Part shown: piece by piece, positions 1 through 9,246 of the stretch
Position numbering within the stretch: the stretch's first letter is position 1
How the letters are laid out: the number at the start of each line of letters is the position of its first letter
Source of the DNA: Candidatus Thermofonsia Clade 1 bacterium
Lineage (GTDB): Bacteria; Chloroflexota; Anaerolineae; Aggregatilineales; UBA2796
Assembly (NCBI GenBank): GCA_002794705.1
Contig: PGTK01000008.1
Location: forward strand, 16,073-80,072
Direction: 5' to 3'
Length of the DNA stretch: 64,000 nt
The notes under the pieces: generated by a model
Databases searched by the model: none
What the model saw: the letters and a program-made list of their open reading frames with translations, nothing else
Told to the model about the DNA's origin: nothing
Program-made: the position numbers and the translations under genes

Positions 1-174
1 TACCTGTATCAGGGCTTGCCGCCTACTCCGATCTGTTCGCCTGGCTTGGCGTCCATCGCAGCAGCGCTCTACCCTGAGCAAACGGACTACGTCTACTTCC
101 GCGCTTGTCCTGAGAGCGGCGGGAGGCATACTTTCAGCCGCACGCTGGCTGAACACGCCCGCGCCTGTAACTAG
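1..174 (+). CDS. mltG: Endolytic murein transglycosylase MltG, C-terminal fragment
   Basis: This is the last 57 codons of a gene that enters from the left edge. The tail reads [19 protein letters not shown], then a YVYF strand, then [10 protein letters not shown]. This is the characteristic C-terminal end of the YceG/MltG family, a membrane-anchored lytic transglycosylase that cuts nascent glycan strands in the periplasm or cell wall space. The catalytic Glu and the N-terminal membrane anchor lie outside the window. The stop codon shares the tetranucleotide CTAG (171-174) with the stop of the convergent recA, so the two coding regions overlap by four bases and no separate terminator fits between them. 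Confidence 0.88.
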   Translation, partial: YLYQGLPPTPICSPGLASIAAALYPEQTDYVYFRACPESGGRHTFSRTLAEHARACN

Positions 175-1178
175 CTCTCGGCGCGAACTAAGCCATATTG
201 CGCACGGATCGCCTGTTCAATGCGCTGGGCAAGGGCAGCGTTTTCCTTCAGGAAGGTCTTGGCTGCCTCGCGCCCTTGTCCGAGCAGCTGTTCGCCGTAG
301 CGGAAGAAGGCGCCGCGCTTCTCAATCACGCCGATTGCCACGCCAATATCGAGGATATCGCCCACCTTGCTGATGCCTTCATTGAACATGATATCGAACT
401 CAGCCTCGCGGAAGGGCGGCGCGACCTTGTTCTTGGTCACGCGGACGCGCACGTGGCTGCCGATATCCTCTTCACCTGACTTGATAGCCTGTGTGCGGCG
501 GATATCAAGGCGCAGGCTGGCGTAGAATTTCAGGGCGCGCCCGCCTGTGGTGACCTCCGGGCTGCCGTACACCACGCCGACCTTTTCGCGCAGCTGATTG
601 GTGAACATCATCACAGTTTTGGAGTTGCTAATGGCGCCGCTGAGCTTGCGCAACGCCTGACTCATCAGGCGCGCCTGCACACCGACGAACGACTCGCCCA
701 TCTCGCCTTCAATCTCCGCCTTTGGCACAAGCGCCGCCACGCTATCTAGGACGATCACGTCGAAGGCAGCGGAGCGGATCAGGGTCTCACAGATTTCTAG
801 TGCCTGCTCTGCGTAGTCGGGCTGCGCGATCCATAGACTGTTCACATTCACGCCGATGCGCGCAGCGTAACTTGGATCGAGGGCGTGTTCCATGTCAATG
901 AAAGCGCACGCGCCGCCCATGCGCTGTGCCTCCGCGATCACATGCAAGCAGACGGTCGTTTTGCCGCTGCTCTCAGGTCCGTAAATCTCAGTGATGCGTC
1001 CGCGCGGAATGCCACCGACGCCTGTGGCGATGTCCAGCGCGAGCGAGCCGCTAGGAATGGCTTGCACTTGTAAGTGCTGTGCATCGCCAAGGCGCAGCAC
1101 AGTGCCTTCGCCGAAGCGTTTGGTCAGGTCTTGTAGCGTGGCGTCGAGCGCTTTTTTGCGACCGTCATCAGTGGTCAT
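171..1178 (-). CDS. recA: Recombinase RecA
   Basis: RecA, the ATP-dependent strand-exchange protein of homologous recombination and the SOS response, 335 residues. The P-loop GPESSGKT is at about 67-74. The [12 protein letters not shown] segment, the VLDSVAAL Walker B strand and the [23 protein letters not shown]-binding loop region are all intact. The protein is slightly short because the acidic C-terminal tail found in proteobacterial RecA is missing; it ends soon after the [12 protein letters not shown] helix. It sits six bases downstream of a PadR-type regulator gene and is probably cotranscribed with it. I saw no clear LexA operator in the shared promoter region. Confidence 0.97.
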   Translation of the reverse strand: MTTDDGRKKALDATLQDLTKRFGEGTVLRLGDAQHLQVQAIPSGSLALDIATGVGGIPRGRITEIYGPESSGKTTVCLHVIAEAQRMGGACAFIDMEHALDPSYAARIGVNVNSLWIAQPDYAEQALEICETLIRSAAFDVIVLDSVAALVPKAEIEGEMGESFVGVQARLMSQALRKLSGAISNSKTVMMFTNQLREKVGVVYGSPEVTTGGRALKFYASLRLDIRRTQAIKSGEEDIGSHVRVRVTKNKVAPPFREAEFDIMFNEGISKVGDILDIGVAIGVIEKRGAFFRYGEQLLGQGREAAKTFLKENAALAQRIEQAIRAQYGLVRAES

Positions 1179-1184
1179 AGCCGA

Positions 1185-1898
1185 TCAAGCATCCTCAACA
1201 GGCTTATCAGGCTCACTTGGAAGCGGTTTGATCTCTGTGCGCATGGCAGGCGGCGTAGACCTTTGCTCAGGCGGCACAGCTCGTGTCTCTACCTTGTGTA
1301 CGGAGTCGGGGTCTTGCGGCAAGATGACTTGGCGCTCACGCGGCGCGAAGTATGGCTCAATAGTCGGCTCAGGCTCATCAGGCGCTTGCGCCTCCCAAGC
1401 AGGGATAAACTCTTTGAGCCATGCCAGCTCTGCTTCCATCATGTGCAGGCGATGCTCATACATTGCTGCAAGAGCAAAGGGTAACGTCGGCTTTTCTCTG
1501 GCGTACAGCTCTTGTAGACGAGTGATCTGTAGGCTCAAATCTTGCTGTCTGCTGAGCAGCGCGGAGAGAATCTGCGGCTTTTTGAGCGCGGATAGGTTAG
1601 CCAGACCCTGCTCAAAGCCTCTATCGTAGGCGCGGGCAGTGCCGATCAGGTCAGCAATGGCGGTTTGCAGCACGCCTTGCCCTGCCTCGCTGATCGAAAA
1701 CAGACGGCGTCCATTTTCATCAGCCTGATGGCGCACTAAGCCTTGCCGCTCTAGTTTATCTAGCACATAGTACATTGAAGAGCTGCCGATAGCCGTCCAG
1801 CGGCGGATGCCGCGCTGCTCGATGATCTTGTTCAGCTCGTGATCGTAGCACGGCTTCTCCTGAAGCAAGCTGAGCAGGGTTAATTCGGCGTCGGTCAT
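1185..1898 (-). CDS. PadR-family transcriptional regulator
   Basis: 237 residues. The first 90 residues form a PadR winged helix: ELTLLSLLQEKPCYDHELNK, then SSMYYVLDKLERQGLV and the wing ENGRRLFSISEAG. A C-terminal helical region (about 95-175) resembles the Vir_act_alpha_C dimerisation helices. The last 60 residues are rich in Pro and Glu and look disordered, which is longer than usual for the family. The ligand and targets are unknown. The gene lies immediately upstream of recA, six bases away, under one good promoter, so it may influence recA expression or simply share its transcript. PadR proteins commonly repress their own operon. Confidence 0.85.
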   Translation of the reverse strand: MTDAELTLLSLLQEKPCYDHELNKIIEQRGIRRWTAIGSSSMYYVLDKLERQGLVRHQADENGRRLFSISEAGQGVLQTAIADLIGTARAYDRGFEQGLANLSALKKPQILSALLSRQQDLSLQITRLQELYAREKPTLPFALAAMYEHRLHMMEAELAWLKEFIPAWEAQAPDEPEPTIEPYFAPRERQVILPQDPDSVHKVETRAVPPEQRSTPPAMRTEIKPLPSEPDKPVEDA

Positions 1899-1938
1899 GC
1901 GGATGTGCCTTGTGTAGCAAGACTCTTACACACGATTC

Positions 1939-1967
1939 AGAGTAGCACGAATGCGTTTGCGCGTCAA
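1939..1967 (-). promoter_or_regulatory. Promoter for padR-recA
   Basis: On the minus strand, -35 TTGACG (1967-1962), a 17-nt spacer, and -10 TACTCT (1944-1939). The predicted transcription start is near 1932, giving a leader of about 34 nt before the padR start at 1898. No SOS-box-like palindrome is evident nearby. Confidence 0.6.
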
Positions 1968-1974
1968 TCAGCAT

Positions 1975-3351
1975 TTATGGCACGAACGGCGGCTGGTCGT
2001 CGGCTAGAATTGCGCTCAGATTGTAGTAATTGGCGATGCAAGCGTTCGTCCAGTGGTTCGGATCGTCGGTCAGGTCTTCAAGCTCGAAGGTGCCATGAAA
2101 AGAGCGCACACGGACACTCTCTGCACCACTGAGCGCACGCAGATAAGCATCGCGCTCATCCCATGCAGCAGCATAGGCGGCTTGGCGCTGCAAAGCTTGC
2201 AAGGTGATTGGCATACCGTTTAGTGTGACGCCTATCACCAAAATGACCGCAGCAATCTGTGCATAGCGAGGCAAATAGCCCAGTGGCGGTTGGTCTGCAC
2301 GTACAAGCAAGCCAAGCAAATAGCCGAATGCAGCCAAGGCGCATAACAAACTCCATAGCGGGATTGTCCAGCCACGCGATGGGGGTAGGAGAGCAAAGGT
2401 ATACAAACTTGGCATGAGTGCGACTACAGCACTTCCAATAGCAAGAATAAAAAGTCCGATTAACCCAACGACAATTATTTTTCTATTAATTTGCTTTCCG
2501 AAGTGAAAAGCAAAAATTGCAGGGATTAACAGTAGAGCCAGTGTACCAAAGGGCACGTTCAGAAACGCGCGGTGTAGCGAGAGTCTGAGCGCTGCTGGCA
2601 ACACGCTAAGCGCCCTTCCTAAATCGAAGATGGCTGGGCTTGCCGCAATGCGGTTCGCGTTACCCGGTGCAATTGAAACAATTGCAAAGCTAATCAACGC
2701 GCCCAATAAACTGCTTACAAGTTGCCAGCGAATTGTTTTATGACGCATAGTAAGCAGTAGAAGCGAGCCTAGCCAAAAAATCTGCACACCTGTGAAACTT
2801 GGGTTGAAGCCTGCCAAGATAAAGTTAAAAACGAAGAAAATCAGCACACCCCATGGTGATTTCAGGCGACCCAGCCATAAGACGTTTAGCAACATCCCGA
2901 CGAGCGGCAGCGTATATGGCACTGCAGCAGTGTACCAAAAAAGTGCTTGATGTAAGCTGGGCAAGGTGTATATAAAAACTGCGAAAAGCAAAAATGCAAT
3001 TGCTCCGCTTATTAAAGACTCATCGTTGACCGATACATGCATGAGAAGTCTGCGCACAGCGAGATAGAGCAACCACAGCCACATAACAAGCATCAGGAGA
3101 ATAGGAAGAGCTATGAACTGTGGACTAGGTATCAGCCCCTGCAAGGCTAAGCTTGAAAAAGTGCCTGTCCAGCTCGTGTATACAAACACAATAAAGCCCC
3201 ACCAACCTAGTTGCATCGAGGAATTTTTCATGCAGTAGTCATCGGCAATGTAGCGCGCAAAATTGCTCCCCCAAGCAACAACTCCCAGTGGAAGAATACC
3301 AGCTGCAATGATGAGCAGTAATGCCCAGCGTTGGTTCACCCTAGCGCTCAT
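1975..3351 (-). CDS. Polytopic membrane protein, DUF6056-like
   Basis: 458 residues with about ten hydrophobic segments. The first extracytoplasmic loop carries an ADDYCM motif followed by an aromatic W-containing TSWTGTF segment. That pattern is typical of DUF6056-type proteins, which resemble the membrane part of GT-C glycosyltransferases. The reaction is unknown; a role in envelope polysaccharide is an inference. The start overlaps the end of lgt by 11 bases, so it is probably read on the lgt transcript. The middle of the gene (about 2440-3250) is visibly more AT-rich than its neighbours, with many A/T-ending codons, which suggests a different history. Confidence 0.6.
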   Translation of the reverse strand: MSARVNQRWALLLIIAAGILPLGVVAWGSNFARYIADDYCMKNSSMQLGWWGFIVFVYTSWTGTFSSLALQGLIPSPQFIALPILLMLVMWLWLLYLAVRRLLMHVSVNDESLISGAIAFLLFAVFIYTLPSLHQALFWYTAAVPYTLPLVGMLLNVLWLGRLKSPWGVLIFFVFNFILAGFNPSFTGVQIFWLGSLLLLTMRHKTIRWQLVSSLLGALISFAIVSIAPGNANRIAASPAIFDLGRALSVLPAALRLSLHRAFLNVPFGTLALLLIPAIFAFHFGKQINRKIIVVGLIGLFILAIGSAVVALMPSLYTFALLPPSRGWTIPLWSLLCALAAFGYLLGLLVRADQPPLGYLPRYAQIAAVILVIGVTLNGMPITLQALQRQAAYAAAWDERDAYLRALSGAESVRVRSFHGTFELEDLTDDPNHWTNACIANYYNLSAILADDQPPFVP

Positions 3352-4171
3352 GGATAGTCTCCTGAATTGAAAGCGTGCGTCTATGCCAAAATACCAAAAG
3401 AGCTACTGCCACGCCCGCTGCCACTAGCGAGACAATCTGGGCAGTGGTGAGCGCAGGAATGCCCTGAATGCCGTGACTATCTAAGCGCAGGAAGTCCAGC
3501 AGAAAGCGAATTGTGGCGTAAGAAATGATGTAGAGCAGCGTGATCGTCCCGTGCCGTGCCTGATCGCGCCAGCGCCACGCCAAGCCGATCAAGATCAGCG
3601 CCGTGCCAAGCATCCAAAGCGACTCATACAGGAAAAGCGGATGAAAGCGCTCAAACGCCTCATAGCCGCGCAGCCGATGCTCAGGTGCGATGGAGATCGC
3701 CCATGGCAGGTTAGTTGGCGCGCCATACAGCTCTTGATTGACGAAGTTGCCCCAGCGCCCGATTGCTTGCCCGATTGCCATGCTAGGCGCCACAAGGTCT
3801 AACCAGCGCAGGAGCGGCTGCTTCTGCCGCCGTGCGTACAGCCATATGCCCAAAATGCCGCCTGCAATGCCGCCATAAATGCCCAAGCCGCCGTTCCAGA
3901 TGGCGAATATCTGCAGCGGATTTTCAAGGTAGTACTGTGTGGTCAGTCCGCTGGCAGGCGAGGGTGTCAGGACGTGATAGAGCCGTGCGCCGATCAAGCC
4001 GGGGATGATCGCCCACGTCAGCCCATCCCAGATGTACTTGGGATCGAGACCGAATTTTGGCGCACGGCGCGAGGCGAGGTAGGCGCCCACTACCATGCCG
4101 CCGATCAAGATCAAGGCGTAGAAACGGATGTAGAGCGGTCCGAGATGAATGCCGTAGGCGTCTATGAACAT
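3341..4171 (-). CDS. lgt: Prolipoprotein diacylglyceryl transferase Lgt
   Basis: Membrane enzyme that transfers diacylglycerol from phosphatidylglycerol to the lipobox cysteine of prolipoproteins. It has seven hydrophobic segments. The family signature appears as GRWGNFVNQELYG, preceded by GARLYHVL with the conserved Tyr/His and followed by HPLFLYESLW. A longer reading frame begins at 4201, but a -10-like TAGAAT (4209-4204) lies just before it, so the start at 4171 (MFIDAYGIHL) is preferred and matches the usual N-terminus. The window contains lipoproteins (30205-32235, 47092-47928) that would be its substrates. Confidence 0.95.
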   Translation of the reverse strand: MFIDAYGIHLGPLYIRFYALILIGGMVVGAYLASRRAPKFGLDPKYIWDGLTWAIIPGLIGARLYHVLTPSPASGLTTQYYLENPLQIFAIWNGGLGIYGGIAGGILGIWLYARRQKQPLLRWLDLVAPSMAIGQAIGRWGNFVNQELYGAPTNLPWAISIAPEHRLRGYEAFERFHPLFLYESLWMLGTALILIGLAWRWRDQARHGTITLLYIISYATIRFLLDFLRLDSHGIQGIPALTTAQIVSLVAAGVAVALLVFWHRRTLSIQETIHER

Positions 4172-4203
4172 GCTCAAGTCTCTGTGCGATGTACAACGCA
4201 CCT

Positions 4204-4209
4204 ATTCTA
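4204..4209 (-). promoter_or_regulatory. -10 element upstream of lgt
   Basis: TAGAAT on the minus strand (4209-4204), with no convincing -35 box at 16-18 nt. The predicted transcript would start near 4198, which supports translation from 4171 and not 4201. Confidence 0.35.
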
Positions 4210-4267
4210 GCGCGCTGAGCCGCTCTGCGCTACCATTGGCGCGCATATCGCACAAACTGAGGATCGC

Positions 4268-4828
4268 ATGGGACTAAAAGCAGACCGCTGGATACGCCAT
4301 ATGGCGCAACAGCACGGCATGATCGCGCCTTTTGTGCCAGAGCAAGTGCGCGCTAACGTGATCAGCTACGGACTCTCCAGCTACGGCTATGATATCCGCA
4401 TTGCCGATGAATTCCGCATCTTCACGCCCAATCCGTATAACACTGTGGTTGACCCAAAGGCAATGGATGAGCGTTCAATGGTCGTTTTTCGCGGTGAGCG
4501 CTGCATCATCCCGCCCAATTCCTTCGCACTCGGACGCACTGTGGAGTACTTCCGAATGCCGCCTGATACCCTCGGCATTGTGATGGGCAAAAGCACCTAT
4601 GCGCGCTGCGGCTTGGTGCTGAACGTCACGCCGCTTGAGCCAGCTTGGGAGGGCTATGTGACGCTTGAAATTTCTAACACCACGCCGCTCCCTGCCGTGA
4701 TCTACGCTAATGAAGGCATCGGACAGGTGCTATTTTTTCAGGGCGATGAGGTCTGTGATGTGAACTACGCGCAGCGCAAGGGCAAGTATCAGGGTCAGAC
4801 GGGCGTGACCTTGCCGCGTGTAGACTGA
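4268..4828 (+). CDS. dcd: dCTP deaminase
   Basis: 186 residues. The Dcd/dUTPase fold is clear: [13 protein letters not shown] near residue 40, the [11 protein letters not shown] catalytic loop with Ser, Arg and Cys, then [18 protein letters not shown] with the catalytic Glu, and QVLFFQGDE. It converts dCTP to dUTP for thymidylate synthesis; some homologues also hydrolyse dUTP to dUMP, and I cannot distinguish these from sequence alone. GAGGA four bases before the ATG supports this start. The gene is divergent from lgt and convergent with argG; its stop codon is inside a strong hairpin (4812-4842). Confidence 0.95.
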   Translation: MGLKADRWIRHMAQQHGMIAPFVPEQVRANVISYGLSSYGYDIRIADEFRIFTPNPYNTVVDPKAMDERSMVVFRGERCIIPPNSFALGRTVEYFRMPPDTLGIVMGKSTYARCGLVLNVTPLEPAWEGYVTLEISNTTPLPAVIYANEGIGQVLFFQGDEVCDVNYAQRKGKYQGQTGVTLPRVD

Positions 4829-4842
4829 CTCTACACGCGGCA
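4812..4842. terminator. Hairpin between convergent dcd and argG
   Basis: A perfect 13-bp inverted repeat, TGCCGCGTGTAGA (4812-4824) and its complement (4830-4842), with loop CTGAC that contains the dcd stop. There is no U-run on either side, so it is a hairpin terminator or transcript-end stabiliser serving both genes and not a classic intrinsic terminator. Confidence 0.55.
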
Positions 4843-4854
4843 CGCCATGTAGCG

Positions 4855-6129
4855 CTAATCGCGTTTGAAACGGCTGTAATCGGGCGCGGCGTAGCGGCTG
4901 CGTCCGCCGCCTTCGAGGGCGATCAGCGCCTCGATCTTGTTGGGCAAGCCGAACAGGTTAATGAAGCCTTCCGCGTCCTGCTGATCGTAGATATCCATGC
5001 GCCCGAATGAGGCGTAATCCTCGCGGTACAGGCTGAACGGTGAGCGCCGCCCGCTGACGATCACGTTGCCCTTGTAGAGTTCAAGGCGCACATCGCCCGT
5101 CATGTTGCGCTGAGTCACGTTCACAAAGGCATCCAGCGCCTCGCGCAGCGGACTGAACCACTGTCCGTTGTAGACCAATTCAGCGTACTTGATCGCTAAC
5201 TGGAGCTTCATATGCAGCGTCGCCTTGTCCAGACAGATGCTCTCCAGCGCTTGGTGCGCTTTGTAGAGGATCGTGCCGCCCGGAGTCTCGTAGACGCCGC
5301 GCGACTTCATGCCCACCAAGCGATTCTCAACCATGTCCACGCGCCCGATCCCGTGCTTGGCGCCCAGATCGTTCAGCGTCATGAACAGGTCAAGGATATC
5401 CATAGGCGCGCCGTCGAGCGCTACGGGTGTGCCTTCCTTAAAGCTGATCTCAATGGACTCCGTATGATCGGGCGCCGCCTGCGGACTTGCTGTCAGCACG
5501 AACATGCTCTCTTCGGGCTTTGCCCACGGATTCTCTAGCAAGCCGCCCTCATGACTCATGTGGAACAGGTTGCGGTCGCGGCTGTAGATAGACTTGAGCG
5601 TCGCGCTGACAGGAATGCCGCGCTCTTCGGCGTATTCGACGGCGTCTTCGCGGCTGCGAATGAACCATTTCTCATCCCGCCATGGCGCAATGATGCCCAG
5701 CTTGGGATTGAGCGCCATCACGCTGACCTCAAAGCGCACCTGATCGTTGCCCTTGCCCGTGGCGCCGTGCGCGACCGCATCCGCGCCTTCCTGCTCAGCA
5801 ACCTCGACCATGTGCTTGGCAATCAGCGGGCGCGCAAAGGACGTGCCAAGCAGATACTCGCGCTCATAGATGGCGCCTGCGCGCATGGTCGGTAGGATGA
5901 AGTCGGTCAGGAATTCGCGGCGCAAATCGCGGATGATCAGCTTGCTGGCGCCGCTCCTGAGCGCCTTTTCTTCCAAGCCGTCCAGCTCTTCACCCTGACC
6001 CAAGTCCGCTGTGAAGCAGATCACTTCCACATTGTATGTCTCGCGCAGCCAAGGCACGATCACTGAGGTGTCTAAGCCGCCGCTATAGGCAAGCACCACT
6101 TTTTTGTACTGCGGATGTTGACGAGGCAT
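4855..6129 (-). CDS. argG: Argininosuccinate synthase
   Basis: Ligates citrulline and aspartate using ATP, the penultimate step of arginine synthesis. The PP-loop AYSGGLDTS is at about residues 14-22. [15 protein letters not shown], the [20 protein letters not shown] segment and the ESMFVLT strand are all present. The frame continues upstream to a GTG at 6147, but the sequence AAGAAGGAATCAAC directly before the ATG at 6129 is an excellent ribosome binding site, so 6129 is the start (424 residues). It is the last gene of argC-argB-argD-argG, 20 bases after argD. argH is not in the window. Confidence 0.96.
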   Translation of the reverse strand: MPRQHPQYKKVVLAYSGGLDTSVIVPWLRETYNVEVICFTADLGQGEELDGLEEKALRSGASKLIIRDLRREFLTDFILPTMRAGAIYEREYLLGTSFARPLIAKHMVEVAEQEGADAVAHGATGKGNDQVRFEVSVMALNPKLGIIAPWRDEKWFIRSREDAVEYAEERGIPVSATLKSIYSRDRNLFHMSHEGGLLENPWAKPEESMFVLTASPQAAPDHTESIEISFKEGTPVALDGAPMDILDLFMTLNDLGAKHGIGRVDMVENRLVGMKSRGVYETPGGTILYKAHQALESICLDKATLHMKLQLAIKYAELVYNGQWFSPLREALDAFVNVTQRNMTGDVRLELYKGNVIVSGRRSPFSLYREDYASFGRMDIYDQQDAEGFINLFGLPNKIEALIALEGGGRSRYAAPDYSRFKRD

Positions 6130-6149
6130 GTTGATTCCTTCTTTCACCC

Positions 6150-7355
6150 TTAAAGTTTTGCCAAAATTGCTGTCAGACGCTCAACGAACAGGTCGCACTC
6201 ACGCTCTGTGACGATCAAGGGCGGAATCACGCGCAAGACGTTCGTGCCAGAGCCGACTAAGAGCAAGCCGTGCGCGTAGCCCTGCTCCACTACGCTCGCC
6301 GCGAGATCGCCTGTGAACTCAATGCCCAGCATCAAGCCGCGTCCGCGCACTTCCTTGATTTTCGGGCTGTTGATCGCCGCCAAGCGCCCCTTCAAATAGC
6401 TCCCGACGCGCCGCACGTGCGCAAGGAACTCAGGCGCGCTGATCCGATCAAAAACGTAGTTTGCCACAGCCGTGATCAGCGGACTGCCCGCAAAGGTGCT
6501 GCCGTGATCGCCGTAGGTCAGTGCGCTTGCCACGCGCTCAGTCGCTAGGAGCGCGCCAATGGGCAAGCCGCCCGCCAGTGGCTTAGCAAGGGTCATCATA
6601 TCCGGCTGGACGCCGCTGGCTGTGTGCGCCCACAGATCGCCTGTGCGCCCCAGACCGCACTGCACCTCATCGAAGACCAGCAACGCGCCCACCTGATCGC
6701 AGCGCGCCCGCAGCGCCCGCAAGAAAGCAGCGGACGCCTCATGAATGCCGCCCTCGCCCTGAATCGGCTCGATGAAGACGGCGCAAGCGCGCTCTGTGAT
6801 CTGCTCTAGCGCCGCCTGATCGTTGAACGGCAAGACCAGCACATCGGGCATCAGCGGGCGGAACGGCGCCTGATACGCCTCTTTCGGCGTCAGCGCGAGC
6901 GATCCCATAGTGCGCCCGTGAAAGGCGTGATCAAAGCAGACGATCTGTGTTTTCTCAGCCGTGTTGAAAGTGACGCGGGCGTATTTGCGCGCAAACTTGA
7001 TCGCCGCCTCGTTCGCCTCAGTGCCGCTGTTCGTAAAAAAGACGCGGTCAGCGAAACTGTGCGCCGTCAAGCGCTCTGCCAGCTTGATCTGCGGCAGCGT
7101 GTAGTACAAGTTGCTGGTGTGGATCAGCTTCCCTGCTTGCTCTGCCAAAACAGCCGCAATGCCTGCATCCGCATGACCGAGCGCATTCACGGCAATACCT
7201 GCTGCGAAGTCAAAGTACTCGCGTCCCTCTGTATCCCACACTTGGACGCCGCGCCCGTGCGAAAGCACTATCGCTGGACGCTTATAGGTCTTAGCGATGT
7301 GCGCCTCGCCAAGCGCGATGATCTCGGCTGCTGTTAAATCGCGTGTGATCTCCAT
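6150..7355 (-). CDS. argD: Acetylornithine aminotransferase
   Basis: 401-residue fold-type I PLP enzyme that makes N-acetylornithine from the semialdehyde. The motifs are [20 protein letters not shown], the [12 protein letters not shown] loop, [13 protein letters not shown] for cofactor contact, and the Schiff-base lysine in [15 protein letters not shown]. The context between argB and argG supports ArgD over a generic ornithine aminotransferase; bifunctional use in lysine synthesis (DapC) cannot be excluded. It is spaced 21 bases from argB. Confidence 0.94.
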   Translation of the reverse strand: MEITRDLTAAEIIALGEAHIAKTYKRPAIVLSHGRGVQVWDTEGREYFDFAAGIAVNALGHADAGIAAVLAEQAGKLIHTSNLYYTLPQIKLAERLTAHSFADRVFFTNSGTEANEAAIKFARKYARVTFNTAEKTQIVCFDHAFHGRTMGSLALTPKEAYQAPFRPLMPDVLVLPFNDQAALEQITERACAVFIEPIQGEGGIHEASAAFLRALRARCDQVGALLVFDEVQCGLGRTGDLWAHTASGVQPDMMTLAKPLAGGLPIGALLATERVASALTYGDHGSTFAGSPLITAVANYVFDRISAPEFLAHVRRVGSYLKGRLAAINSPKIKEVRGRGLMLGIEFTGDLAASVVEQGYAHGLLLVGSGTNVLRVIPPLIVTERECDLFVERLTAILAKL

Positions 7356-7376
7356 TTCCTTACCTTTCTCCCCTCT

Positions 7377-8120
7377 CTAGGCTGTGATCAGCGTTCCCAT
7401 GCCGTTGGAAAGTCCGTATACATCTGTGATGCGCGCCGCGCTCACGCCGGCTGAGAGCGCCTCTAGCGCTGCGCGCAGCTTGACCGCCATGCCGCCACTT
7501 GCAACGCCCGTTGCAATGAGCGACTCCGCCTCGGCGCGCCTCAGCGCTGGCACAACCGCGCCCTCGTGCAGCACGCCTGCCACATCTGTCAAAAAAATGA
7601 CCTGTGCAGCGCCTATTGCCGCTGCAATCGCGCCCGCCGCCTGATCGGCGTTGATGTTGTGCAAGCCGCCATCATCAGCAAGGGCAATCGGCGCGACCAC
7701 AGGCACGACTCCTGCGCTGAGCACCTCAGACAGCACCTCAGTGCGCACTGTGTGTATCACGCCTACGCGCCCAAGATCGCCTTCAGGATGCTGCAGCGGA
7801 CGTGAGCGCAGCACGCCGCGATCCGCGCCGTGAAAGCCCTGCGCCTCCACGCCCTCGCGCACGAGTGCCGCCACGAGGTTGACGTTCGCCTCGCCGATCA
7901 GCGCCATTGCCACGAGCGCCATAGTCTGTTCGTCGGTCACGCGCAGACCGCCGATGGTGCGCGGCTGAATGCCGAAAGCGGTCTGCAGGCGGCTGATTGC
8001 CTTGCCGCCGCCATGCACGAGGATCGGCGGCGCGGGAAGGGTCTTGAGATGGGCGGCGAGCGCGCTCAGATAGGCGCTATCTTCCAGTGGCGCGCCGCCA
8101 ATTTTGTAGAGCGTCACCAT
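7377..8120 (-). CDS. argB: Acetylglutamate kinase
   Basis: Amino-acid kinase family enzyme that phosphorylates N-acetylglutamate. LYKIGGAPLED gives the glycine-rich phosphate loop, ILVHGGGKAIS the substrate loop, and FLTDVAGVL with the later ASGGMAVKLRAA segment the ATP site. An open frame extends upstream to 8222 inside argC, but the Arg-rich extension is not family-like. The ATG at 8120, seven bases after the argC stop, gives the normal 247-residue form. The short length and the KIGG form of the first motif also resemble LysZ-type kinases, but its place next to argC and argD argues for arginine synthesis. Confidence 0.92.
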   Translation of the reverse strand: MVTLYKIGGAPLEDSAYLSALAAHLKTLPAPPILVHGGGKAISRLQTAFGIQPRTIGGLRVTDEQTMALVAMALIGEANVNLVAALVREGVEAQGFHGADRGVLRSRPLQHPEGDLGRVGVIHTVRTEVLSEVLSAGVVPVVAPIALADDGGLHNINADQAAGAIAAAIGAAQVIFLTDVAGVLHEGAVVPALRRAEAESLIATGVASGGMAVKLRAALEALSAGVSAARITDVYGLSNGMGTLITA

Positions 8121-8127
8121 AAGCGCC

Positions 8128-9156
8128 TCAGAGCAGTCCCGTTGTCTCTGGCAAGCCGAACATGATGTTGAAATTCTGGAGCGCCTGCGCGGAAGCGCCC
8201 TTGCGCAAGTTGTCAATCGCACAGGTCAGGATGAGCGTGTTGCCTTGACCCGCGCTCACGCCGATTACAGCGCCATTGCGATGGGCTGCCTCACGGATGC
8301 GCGCCGCTCTGCCCAGTGAATGCAAAGCGATTAGCGGCTCAGCGCTGTAAACAGTTTGATACTCAGCGTAGACGCGCTCTAGCGTCCATTCGGGCTTGAG
8401 CGTGGCATAGACCGTTGCCAACAAGCCGACATCGAGCGGCACAAGGTGCGGCGCGAAGATCAGCGCCCCGCAATCGGGCTGCAATTTGCCCAACATCTGT
8501 TCGATCTCTGGCACGTGGCGATGTACCCGCCCGATGTTATACGGCTTCACATCGCCGTACACTTCGCAGAACATGGACTCAGGCTTTGGCTCTCTACCTG
8601 CGCCTGAGACGCCCGTCTTGGTATCGGCAATGATCGGCGCACTGCTGAGCGCGCCCGCCCGCGCCAATGGATAGAGCGCTAACAGCACAGCGGTCACGTG
8701 GCAGCCCGGATTGGCGATGTAGGGCGCATTGTGCAGCGCTGAGCGCGTGATCTCAGGCAAGCCGTAGGGCGCGGGCAAGAGCTGCGGCGCGGGATGCGGC
8801 ATTTTATAGGTCTGTTCGTAGAGCGCGGCTGACTCGAGGCGCAGATCGGCGCTCAGATCGATCACGCGAACGCCCGCCGCGACTGCCTTCGCCGCCACAC
8901 CACCTGAGACGCCGTTCGGCAAGCACAGGAAGACCGCGTCCACGCTCTCTAGCGGCGCGGAATCGGCGGGGATGAGCGGCGTGCCGTCTTCAAGGGCGCG
9001 CTCACGCTCGGAGGTGGCAAATTGCAAATTGACGTGCGGATGCTCGCGCAGCAATTCAATCAAGAGCTGACCGGTATAGCCCGTGGCGCCAAACACGCCG
9101 ACTCGCAGCGTCTGGGTTGTAACATTGGGCAATGTCTCAAGATGAGCGTGCGTCAA
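8128..9156 (-). CDS. argC: N-acetyl-gamma-glutamyl-phosphate reductase
   Basis: 342 residues. Rossmann NADP-binding start VGVFGATGYTGQLLIELL at about 18-36, the catalytic Cys in ANPGCHVTAVLLAL, and the GVSGAGREP loop define type 1 ArgC. It reduces acetylglutamyl phosphate to the semialdehyde. Translation starts at a TTG (9156) preceded by GGGAGGAAAT. It is the first structural gene of the arginine operon and begins 35 bases after the U-run of an intrinsic terminator in the leader, so its transcription depends on readthrough of that terminator. Confidence 0.95.
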   Translation of the reverse strand: MTHAHLETLPNVTTQTLRVGVFGATGYTGQLLIELLREHPHVNLQFATSERERALEDGTPLIPADSAPLESVDAVFLCLPNGVSGGVAAKAVAAGVRVIDLSADLRLESAALYEQTYKMPHPAPQLLPAPYGLPEITRSALHNAPYIANPGCHVTAVLLALYPLARAGALSSAPIIADTKTGVSGAGREPKPESMFCEVYGDVKPYNIGRVHRHVPEIEQMLGKLQPDCGALIFAPHLVPLDVGLLATVYATLKPEWTLERVYAEYQTVYSAEPLIALHSLGRAARIREAAHRNGAVIGVSAGQGNTLILTCAIDNLRKGASAQALQNFNIMFGLPETTGLL

Positions 9157-9191
9157 ATTTCCTCCCTCTCATGTACTCAGGTGCGATGCAT

Positions 9192-9230
9192 AAAAAAAGC
9201 CCCTCAGACCTGTTAGAGTCTGAAGGGCTT
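9192..9230 (-). terminator. Intrinsic terminator in arg operon leader (attenuator)
   Basis: On the minus strand a 13-bp stem with one G-T wobble (9230-9218 pairing with 9209-9197), an eight-base loop, then a run of seven T. It lies between the leader peptide stop (9247) and the argC start (9156), so it must be bypassed for the operon to be expressed. Its 5' arm (9224-9217) can instead pair with 9275-9268 in the leader peptide region, which would prevent terminator formation. Confidence 0.88.
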
Positions 9231-9246
9231 GCGCATTGCTTTTCCG

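Noticed and set aside
198..479. Plus-strand open frame opposite recA
   Set aside because: It is the complement of the conserved recA coding sequence; its protein has no family features and no ribosome binding site stands out.
4172..4201. Longer lgt start at 4201
   Set aside because: It lies three bases from a -10-like box and adds ten hydrophilic residues not expected before the first Lgt helix.
8121..8222. N-terminal extension of argB
   Set aside because: The extra 34 residues are Arg/Ser-rich, overlap argC and lack conservation-like features; the ATG at 8120 is correctly spaced after the argC stop.
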